A DNA stretch of 5,258 bases, from the NCBI GenBank assembly GCA_020216575.1, contig JAIUYC010000386.1, positions 1 to 5,258 on the forward strand. The letters run 5' to 3'. The stretch comes from Coleofasciculus sp. S288 (GTDB taxonomy: Bacteria > Cyanobacteriota > Cyanobacteriia > Cyanobacteriales > Coleofasciculaceae). A program made the position numbers and the translations under genes. Of this stretch, positions 1-4,560 are shown piece after piece. How positions within the stretch are numbered: position 1 is the first letter of the stretch; each line of letters begins with the position of its first letter. Below the pieces are notes generated by a model. That model made no database searches. It had not been told where the DNA came from and saw nothing but the letters and a program-made list of their open reading frames with translations.

Positions 1-86
1 GACTTACGCAAATTTACCTTTAAACCACCATCTGTAGGGGCGAGGCATGCCTCGCCCCTACTCTGTGTAGCATCTGTGCGTAAGTC
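1..86. mobile_element. MITE-like element with 10-bp terminal inverted repeats
   Basis: The ends GACTTACGCA (1-10) and TGCGTAAGTC (77-86) are perfect inverted repeats. The element is too short to encode a transposase, so it would be a non-autonomous, MITE-like unit mobilised in trans. A 28-bp palindrome is nested inside it (34-61). The left end coincides with the window edge, so the terminal repeat may extend further left and any target duplication cannot be checked. A related TTACGCA motif recurs at 103-109, so a second, decayed end may lie just downstream. Ends of this kind are familiar in cyanobacterial genomes, but I cannot name the parental IS. Confidence 0.55.
34..61. repeat. Perfect 28-bp palindrome, GTAGGGGC-type dispersed repeat
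   Basis: The two 14-base halves are exact reverse complements: the left half begins GTAGGGGCGAGG and the right half ends CCTCGCCCCTAC, around a central GCATGC. It is bordered by CATCT on the left (29-33) and AGCATCT on the right (69-75). A diverged copy with the same borders lies inside cysS at 859-886 (22 of 28 bases identical). As RNA it would form a strong GC-rich hairpin. This kind of palindrome is abundant in filamentous cyanobacteria; whether it moves on its own or only by recombination is not known from this sequence. Confidence 0.7.
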
Positions 87-145
87 CTAAATGGAATACT
101 GTTTACGCAGTCCCGCAATTTTCTGCGAGTGGAGTCGTGCGTTCA

Positions 146-164
146 GGGGGCATCCTACCCCTAC
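146..164. repeat. Degenerate half copy of the GTAGGGG-type repeat
   Basis: Read on the minus strand this segment starts GTAGGGGTAGGATGCCCCC. It keeps the GTAGGGG end and a central TGCC but lacks a matching right arm. It is probably a decayed relative of the 28-bp palindrome at 34-61, although short G/C-rich similarity could also be chance. Confidence 0.3.
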
Positions 165-284
165 AGGGCAGGGCTATCTTTAAGATGGTCTGTTTAATCC
201 CACTGTTTATATCAGTTACGTGCTAGAAATTGGCTTTCTCTTGCTCCTGTCTTTTTTGAATTTCTTCTAATATGAAACTAGGGA

Positions 285-351
285 GTCAGGGCGGGTTTTG
301 TTGATTGGTTATCGGTTTTCCTACAGGTTTAATCCCTAAACCCGCCCCTAC
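285..351. repeat. 67-bp inverted-repeat element (GGGCGGGTTT ends)
   Basis: The ends GGGCGGGTTT (289-298) and AAACCCGCCC (338-347) are perfect inverted repeats. The match extends outward to 14 bases with two mismatches (285-298 against 338-351). Inside the right half, GGTTTA and TAAACC form a second small stem. The interior contains no reading frame. This arrangement resembles intergenic repeats I recognise from Microcoleus/Oscillatoria-type genomes, but copy number must be confirmed in the genome. It lies about 100 bp beyond the cysS stop codon. Confidence 0.6.
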
Positions 352-371
352 ATCTAATCTTGCTAGGCAAT

Positions 372-404
372 AATTGATAAAATTTTCTGCTTTAAATTTC
401 AATT
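372..404. repeat. AT-rich imperfect hairpin downstream of cysS
   Basis: AATTG plus AAATTT on the left (372-376, 380-385) pairs with AAATTTCAATT on the right (394-404), leaving a 3-base bulge and an 8-base loop. It sits 51-83 bases past the cysS stop codon in the direction of cysS transcription. It is too AT-rich, and lacks a following T-run, to be called an intrinsic terminator with any confidence. Confidence 0.3.
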
Positions 405-454
405 GTTCAGGTAGGGATTAACAGGGTAGGGACACGATCCCAAAGCCCTTACAG

Positions 455-1972
455 CTAACTACGATGCCAAGTTGTGACACCACCGGGCTTATCAATCAGA
501 GTAATGCCTTTGGCTTGGAGTTCGTTGCGAATGCGATCGCCTTCTGCAAAATTCCTCGCTTTCCGCGCCTCGGCACGCTGCTGAATCATCGCCTCAATCT
601 CAGCATCACTTAACCCATCAGCGGGTTTCTCCGTTACCTCTTCAGGTTGAGCTTCTAACCCCAACACCTTTGCCAGAGTAACCAGTGTATGCCATTGCTT
701 TTCTAACTCCTGAGGCGACGCTTCCGTTTTCCCTTCATGCACCAAGAGATTGCCCTCACGGCGTAACTCCTTGGCAATTTCAAACAAGACGGCTAACCCT
801 CCTGCAAAATTGAAGTCATCATCTACTGCTTCATTGAATCGTTCCACCAAATCATCTTGTAGGGACACGGCATGTCCTGCCCCTACAGCATCTGGCGTCC
901 AACCCAACTGTTCACCGTACTGATAGCCGAAAAGTAATCCATCTTTAAGAGTATTCCAGCCATTGGTGGCAGATGCGATCGCGTCATCCGAAAAATCAAT
1001 CGGCTTGCGGTATTGCGCCATCAGAACGAATAAACGCACTGCCATTGGAGCAACGGGGCGATGGTCGCTTCTCTTCGAGACGCTACGCGAACGCGAACCG
1101 CCGGAGGCATCGAGCAAGTCTCGGATAGTAATAAAATTACCCAAGGACTTGGCCATCTTCTCTCCCTCCACTTTCACCATCGCGGTGTGCAGCCAGTAAC
1201 GCGCCAAGGGTTTGCCCGTTACCGCTTCAGATTGGGCGATTTCATTCTCGTGGTGAGGAAAAACTAGATCAGCGCCACCCGTATGGATGTCAATCGTTTC
1301 ACCCAGTTCTTCCCGAATCATTGCAGAACACTCAATATGCCAACCCGGACGCCCTGCGCCCCAAGGGGATTCCCACTGAGGTTCCTCTGGTCTTGCCCCC
1401 TTCCATAAGGCAAAATCAAACGGGTCTCTTTTTTTGGACGCCTCGGGGTCTTCCACATCCACTCGTCCACTTGCCCCAACTAGCAAGTCATCTAACTTAC
1501 GCCCGGAAAGTTTGCCGTACTCTGGAAACTGACGCACGGCATAGTAGACATCACCGGCTGCTGGATAAGCGTAGTCTTTCTGTTCCAATTCGTAAATGAG
1601 ACGCTTAATTCCGTCCAGGGTATGAGTAGCACGCGGATAGGCGTCGGCTTCTTGGACATTCAACCGCAACATATCCTCAAAATATGCCTTGATAAAGCGC
1701 TCAGAAACCTCTTCCATTGATGTTCCTTCTGCCCGTGCTCGGTTAAGAATTTTGTCATCAATATCCGTAAAGTTCTGCACGTAGCGCACATCATATCCGC
1801 GCCATTCCAGATACCGTCTAGCCGTATCCCAGACAATACAAGTTCTGGCATGACCCAAATGGCAGTAGTCATAGACCGTGATGCCGCAGCAATACATCCG
1901 AACCTTACCAGGTTCCAGCGGCTCAAACGGTTCTTTGCGACGAGTCAGGGTGTTGTAAAGGGTTAGGGTCAT
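455..1972 (-). CDS. cysS: Cysteinyl-tRNA synthetase (CysRS)
   Basis: The 505-residue class I aminoacyl-tRNA synthetase charges tRNA-Cys with cysteine in the cytoplasm. The HIGH-type motif is HLGH (38-41) and the KMSKS-type motif is KMAKS (272-276). The zinc ligands expected from E. coli CysRS (C28, C209, H234, E238) align with C29, C215, H240 and E244, the last two in FPHHENE. The C-terminal end GGVTTWHR resembles cyanobacterial homologues. The protein is longer than a usual CysRS (461 in E. coli, about 475-490 in cyanobacteria from memory). Two repeat-derived segments explain this: residues about 289-306 after the KMAKS loop, and about 363-372 in the helical region. Reading continues in frame through both, so the enzyme is probably functional. 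The ATG at 1972 gives the family N-terminus; no Shine-Dalgarno is evident. It is divergent from the COG0523 GTPase gene. Confidence 0.97.
   Translation of the reverse strand: MTLTLYNTLTRRKEPFEPLEPGKVRMYCCGITVYDYCHLGHARTCIVWDTARRYLEWRGYDVRYVQNFTDIDDKILNRARAEGTSMEEVSERFIKAYFEDMLRLNVQEADAYPRATHTLDGIKRLIYELEQKDYAYPAAGDVYYAVRQFPEYGKLSGRKLDDLLVGASGRVDVEDPEASKKRDPFDFALWKGARPEEPQWESPWGAGRPGWHIECSAMIREELGETIDIHTGGADLVFPHHENEIAQSEAVTGKPLARYWLHTAMVKVEGEKMAKSLGNFITIRDLLDASGGSRSRSVSKRSDHRPVAPMAVRLFVLMAQYRKPIDFSDDAIASATNGWNTLKDGLLFGYQYGEQLGWTPDAVGAGHAVSLQDDLVERFNEAVDDDFNFAGGLAVLFEIAKELRREGNLLVHEGKTEASPQELEKQWHTLVTLAKVLGLEAQPEEVTEKPADGLSDAEIEAMIQQRAEARKARNFAEGDRIRNELQAKGITLIDKPGGVTTWHRS
533..540. repeat. 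HIP1 octamer GCGATCGC (one of six)
   Basis: The highly iterated palindrome of cyanobacteria occurs here and at 975-982, 3186-3193, 4031-4038, 4568-4575 and 4760-4767, all within coding regions. A random 5.3-kb sequence would be expected to have far fewer than one. It supports a cyanobacterial origin; its function is unsettled, with a methylation/repair-linked role proposed. Confidence 0.9.
859..886. repeat. Imperfect 28-bp palindromic repeat within cysS
   Basis: This has the same length, GTAGGG/CCCCTAC ends and central GCATG as the intergenic palindrome at 34-61, with 22 of 28 bases identical. Its own arms match at 11 of 14 positions. CATCT lies on both sides (853-857 and 889-893), 36 bases apart, which equals 12 codons. 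In the cysS frame it encodes VGAGHAVSL plus part of the next codon (residues 363-372), within the variable linker before [14 protein letters not shown]. Removing 36 bases would restore the shorter WTPDDLVERF. Confidence 0.7.
1055..1108. repeat. Small dispersed repeat inserted in frame in cysS
   Basis: On the cysS strand this reads GCCTCCGGCGG, then TTCGCGTAGCGTCTCGAAGAG, then AAGCGACCATCGCCCC. The core GCGTTCGCGTAGCGTCTCG...GAGAAGC is typical of the small dispersed repeats (SDR type) described in Nostoc and relatives. It contains a TCTC-TTC-GAGA mini-hairpin. It encodes [18 protein letters not shown], basic and low in complexity, between RDLLD and [10 protein letters not shown]. coli has nine residues between the equivalent RD and VRYF; here there are 26. 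TTGCTC occurs on both sides (1112-1117 and 1048-1053), but the 64-base offset would not preserve frame, so I do not call it a target duplication. Exact insertion boundaries are uncertain by a few bases. Confidence 0.75.
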
Positions 1973-2011
1973 AACCAGGTAATGCTGAAATTAGCGGCGA
2001 ACAGATACGCA

Positions 2012-2039
2012 ATAATATGAGAGAAGGCGAGGATATCAA
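2012..2039 (-). promoter_or_regulatory. Candidate cysS promoter
   Basis: On the minus strand, TTGATA (2039-2034) and TATTAT (2017-2012) are separated by 16 bases, and each matches the sigma-70 consensus at five of six positions. The -10 lies about 40 bases before the cysS ATG, implying a leader of roughly 30 nucleotides. Assigned by eye only. Confidence 0.45.
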
Positions 2040-2045
2040 TTATCA
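2031..2045. promoter_or_regulatory. Candidate Zur-like zinc operator
   Basis: The 15-base segment GGATATCAATTATCA matches the cyanobacterial Zur box (TGATAATNATTATCA, from memory of the Anabaena consensus) at 11 of 14 defined positions, with one half-site ATTATCA perfect. It overlaps the proposed -35 of cysS and of the divergent COG0523 gene. A wider imperfect inverted repeat surrounds it (AGGCGAGGAT at 2025-2034, ATCCTCATGCCT at 2045-2056). Zur control is common for COG0523 genes of the zinc subgroup, which makes the site plausible. AT-rich 7-1-7 matches also arise by chance, so this is a hypothesis. Confidence 0.35.
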
Positions 2046-2068
2046 TCCTCATGCCTGTGTTGTATAGC
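2040..2068 (+). promoter_or_regulatory. Candidate promoter of the COG0523 GTPase gene
   Basis: TTATCA (2040-2045) and TATAGC (2063-2068) are 17 bases apart, each matching the sigma-70 consensus at four of six positions. A better isolated -10 match, TATATT (2093-2098), lies nearer the gene but has no clear -35. The first option would place the -35 inside the candidate Zur-like site, as expected for repression. Confidence 0.3.
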
Positions 2069-2121
2069 ACGATAACACTACACTTACACTTCTATATTCT
2101 GACTTTTTTGACAGCCACGCC

Positions 2122-3252
2122 ATGCAACCAGTAGCGACGTCCGGACAATCTCCATCTATCGATGCCCCGAAACACGGCATGCCCGTCACAATCATTACGG
2201 GTTTTCTGGGTAGCGGCAAGACGACTCTCCTCAACCATATTTTGACGAATCAGCAGGGGCTGAAGACTGCTGTTTTGGTGAATGAATTTGGTGAAATCGG
2301 TATCGACAACGAGCTGATTGTGACCACCGACGAGAACATGGTGGAACTTAGTAATGGTTGTATCTGCTGCACGATCAACAACGATTTAGCAGAAGCCGTT
2401 TACAAAATTTTAGAACGCGAAGACAAAGTCGATTATTTGGTCGTGGAAACTACAGGTCTGGCTGACCCCCTACCTGTTGCCCTCACCTTCCTCGGTACGG
2501 AACTGCGAGACATGACTCGTCTCGATTCGATTGTCACAGTGGTAGATTGCGCCAATTTCAGTCTAGATTTGTTCAACAGCGAAGCTGCCTACAGTCAGAT
2601 TGCCTATGGTGACATTATTTTGCTCAATAAGGTAGACCTCGTTGATGAAGGTGATGTAGACGCGCTCGAAGTCAGAATTCGTGAGATGAAAGCGGGGGCG
2701 AGAATTCTCCGCACGACAAATTCTCAAGTGCCACTACCTCTGATTCTCAGTGTTGGTCTGTTTGAGTCGGATAAGTATTTCGATACTGAATCATCCAGTC
2801 ATGACCACGACCATGAGCACGAACATCATCATGACCACGCTCATGAGCATCACGACCATGACCCCGAGTGTACTCATGAGCATCATGATCATGACCACGA
2901 CCACCACCATCATCACTCTAATCACCTAGAGAATGATGGATTTATCTCGCTTTCCTTTGAGAGTGACAATCCGTTTGCGATTCGGAAGTTTCAGCATTTC
3001 TTAGACAATCTGCTACCATCTAGTGTTTTCCGCGCTAAGGGAATTCTTTGGTTTGATGAGAGTCCAAATCGCCACATCTTCCACCTCAGCGGTAAACGAT
3101 TTACGATTGAGGATGATGAGTGGAACGGCAAACCCAAGAAAAATCAACTGGTGATGATTGGTCAAGATTTGGATCTCGAAACATTGCGATCGCAACTTGA
3201 CAACTGCATCTGTTTACCCTCTGTTAATCGCGGCAAAGGCTTCGGAAAATAA
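2122..3252 (+). CDS. COG0523/CobW-family GTPase, putative zinc metallochaperone
   Basis: The 376-residue G3E-family GTPase has the Walker A motif GFLGSGKT (27-34), the family CxCC metal motif CICC (80-83, in NGCICCTI), the switch/Walker B region ETTGLADP (109-116) and the guanine-specificity motif NKVD (169-172). A His-rich loop spans 227-268 with 23 histidines in 42 residues, mixed with Asp/Glu and one Cys. The CobW C-terminal domain follows (about 273-360, FISLSFESDNPFAIRKF onward). Such proteins are thought to deliver metal, often zinc, to client enzymes with GTP hydrolysis in the cytoplasm. The isolated position, His-rich loop and possible Zur site favour zinc over a cobalamin role, but metal and client are inferred. 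ATG at 2122 was chosen; ATG at 2179 (M20, just before PVTIITGFLG) is a possible alternative, and neither has a clear Shine-Dalgarno. It is divergent from cysS and convergent with the dioxygenase gene. Confidence 0.93.
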   Translation: MQPVATSGQSPSIDAPKHGMPVTIITGFLGSGKTTLLNHILTNQQGLKTAVLVNEFGEIGIDNELIVTTDENMVELSNGCICCTINNDLAEAVYKILEREDKVDYLVVETTGLADPLPVALTFLGTELRDMTRLDSIVTVVDCANFSLDLFNSEAAYSQIAYGDIILLNKVDLVDEGDVDALEVRIREMKAGARILRTTNSQVPLPLILSVGLFESDKYFDTESSSHDHDHEHEHHHDHAHEHHDHDPECTHEHHDHDHDHHHHHSNHLENDGFISLSFESDNPFAIRKFQHFLDNLLPSSVFRAKGILWFDESPNRHIFHLSGKRFTIEDDEWNGKPKKNQLVMIGQDLDLETLRSQLDNCICLPSVNRGKGFGK

Positions 3253-3263
3253 TTCCTAGCACC

Positions 3264-3361
3264 TAGTGGGCTGTCCATCTAGCTTTGAGTAGTTGACTTT
3301 CTCGAAACATAGAAAGATTGAAGCTATTTGAACTTATCATTTCTGTCTTGACAGCTCACTA
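3264..3361. mobile_element. MITE-like element flanked by TA
   Basis: TAGTGGGCTGTC (3264-3275) and GACAGCTCACTA (3350-3361) are inverted repeats matching at 11 of 12 positions; the mismatch is a G-U pair in RNA. The outermost TA on both sides fits the TA target duplication of IS630/Tc1-mariner-type transposons. Inner TAGCTT (3280-3285) and AAGCTA (3321-3326) also pair. The 98-bp unit has no reading frame. It lies between two convergent genes, where its transcript hairpin could help separate or end their transcription. Confidence 0.5.
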
Positions 3362-3364
3362 ATA

Positions 3365-3380
3365 GCTTTAAGTTTAAAGC
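3365..3380. repeat. Small palindrome GCTTTAA-GT-TTAAAGC
   Basis: Perfect 7-base arms surround a 2-base centre, immediately after the MITE-like element and 33 bases past the dioxygenase stop codon. The stem is AT-rich with almost no loop, so it is a poor terminator. It could be a protein-binding palindrome or chance. Confidence 0.35.
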
Positions 3381-3412
3381 CCTTCTCCCGATAGGATAAT
3401 ACCCCTGTCAAT

Positions 3413-4399
3413 CTATATAATTCTTTTAAGCAGAGAAGGCTCTTTTAAGTCATTATGCAATCCATAGTCATGGATTGCGAATTGAATTTGTAGCATTAAT
3501 CGATCGCTACGTAGAGGGCGAGTTGCTTTATGATAGCAAAATGTATCTTCAGCGAATCCAAAGCCCGCTTCACCACAAATAGTCACTATATTTTCTGATT
3601 TGTAGTAATTAATAATATCTTGATCAGTGCGTCGTTTAACTGGCGAAAAGACATGTATAGTTTTTTTATTTATATGACTACTGCGAACGCACACATGAGG
3701 TCCATCATGACATCCAACATCTGTTAAATAGAAGAAAAATCTAAGACATGCATAATCATCCAAATCATAATGGAAGAAGGTTATGGTTTTATTTGGATCA
3801 TAGGGCTTTTCATCTTTAACAGCAAAGTTCCACCAAAGCCGACTTCCAGTGTAAACAGGTTTAACACCGAGATATAGAGTGGCAATCTCAATTAACTTCG
3901 GATCGCTTCCTAAGTACTTAATCGCTGGACAAAGCAAACTTGTGTTGAAATATTGAGCTGTCAAAAAAGTTCTATCAATTTCTTTTTCAATTTGTTCTTT
4001 TTTAGAATAGAGGAAGCCAAGGTGAGGTTCGCGATCGCCGTAACAACATGTGATGTGTGCAAATTCTAATATTTCTTGTTGAAGATTTTTGGGTAAAATA
4101 ATACCGCAGTATAACCCATCTTTTTTTAAGGTTGTTGCTATAGGGTTTGCATCTAAATGTTTGAACGTAGAAGCTGTAGACTCTGAGTGATAATTTTGAA
4201 TCTGTCTACGCTTGGCAAGAGATTTGGCAACAAAGCGAACAATCTTAAATCTTCCCATTACGGACATCACAAACCATTTGGGATTTCTACTTGCTTTTTT
4301 GGAGTAAGCATGTAGTCTCGAACCTACCTCTAACCAAAAACCACGAAAAAAGAGTAAATTAATTTCGCTTTCTTGAGAGTTCATGGAACTAAAAAGCAC
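3413..4399 (-). CDS. Phytanoyl-CoA dioxygenase (PhyH)-like Fe(II)/2-oxoglutarate enzyme
   Basis: The 328-residue protein has the hallmarks of the PhyH branch of the 2-oxoglutarate oxygenases. A LKKDGLYCGIILP strand starts the fold (about 91-103). The iron-binding pair is H210-Y-D212 in FFHYDLDDYA, the distal histidine is H290 in CYHKATRP, and R294 is the likely 2-oxoglutarate-binding arginine. Between them, FFFYLTDVGCHDGPHVCVRSSH (219-242, with a short break at G229-C230) is the usual PhyH core strand. The first 85 or so residues form a basic extension with no recognised domain and no signal peptide. The substrate is unknown; relatives hydroxylate lipids, amino acids or natural products. The gene is clearly AT-rich: bases 3721-3780 have 18 G/C of 60, against 36 of 60 at 4681-4740 in the next gene, suggesting transfer. 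The start may be GTG at 4399, with GGGAG just upstream, or ATG at 4384 (323 residues). Confidence 0.82.
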   Translation of the reverse strand: MLFSSMNSQESEINLLFFRGFWLEVGSRLHAYSKKASRNPKWFVMSVMGRFKIVRFVAKSLAKRRQIQNYHSESTASTFKHLDANPIATTLKKDGLYCGIILPKNLQQEILEFAHITCCYGDREPHLGFLYSKKEQIEKEIDRTFLTAQYFNTSLLCPAIKYLGSDPKLIEIATLYLGVKPVYTGSRLWWNFAVKDEKPYDPNKTITFFHYDLDDYACLRFFFYLTDVGCHDGPHVCVRSSHINKKTIHVFSPVKRRTDQDIINYYKSENIVTICGEAGFGFAEDTFCYHKATRPLRSDRLMLQIQFAIHDYGLHNDLKEPSLLKRII

Positions 4400-4560
4400 A
4401 TCTCTCCCGAAATTTTAAAGTAAGATTATTTCTTTTTTAAGAAGTTAATGAATATTTCACAAAACTAATAGTCTGTGTGAAGATGATACAAACAGAACCA
4501 TCAAAAGTGGTCAAAACTAATTGAGGGAGATAATGGAAAAATTGATTCCCCCGTGCTGGT
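4400..4560. other. AT-rich spacer between thiO and the dioxygenase gene
   Basis: This 161-bp gap separates two minus-strand genes and probably holds the promoter of the dioxygenase gene, though no hexamer pair is convincing; TTGTGA (4463-4458 on the minus strand) is the best -35-like string. The 10-mer CAAAACTAAT occurs twice (4460-4469 and 4512-4521), and TCAAAA is repeated at 4501-4506 and 4511-4516. GGGAGAG just before the GTG at 4399 is a possible ribosome-binding site, with only four bases between GGAG and the codon. Confidence 0.4.

Larger units (their letters stand above)
87..454. other. Gene-free repeat-rich intergenic region
   Basis: No convincing coding frame, tRNA or structured RNA is visible in this stretch beyond the left-hand element. 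It contains the repeats listed separately at 146-164, 285-351 and 372-404. It also has two short GTAGGGA motifs at 411-417 and 426-432. The second continues as GTAGGGACACG, identical over 11 bases to the start of the repeat inside cysS at 859-869. Bases 181-280 show nothing recognisable. Confidence 0.6.

Noticed and set aside
34..61. CRISPR-like or multi-repeat array in the left intergenic region
   Set aside because: The related palindromic pieces are different in sequence and irregularly spaced, with no constant repeat-spacer pattern or cas genes.
411..441. GGGAT/ATCCC stem just after the cysS stop codon as a terminator
   Set aside because: Only five base pairs with an 18-base loop and no T-run. 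It overlaps repeat remnants and is not a credible intrinsic terminator.
1048..1117. TTGCTC direct repeats flanking the repeat in cysS as a target-site duplication
   Set aside because: The copies are 64 bases apart and in different codon phase. Simple excision would break the cysS frame, so they are probably coincidental.
963..1599. Plus-strand open frames of 68-92 codons opposite cysS
   Set aside because: They are antisense shadows of the strongly conserved CysRS reading frame, with no family resemblance.
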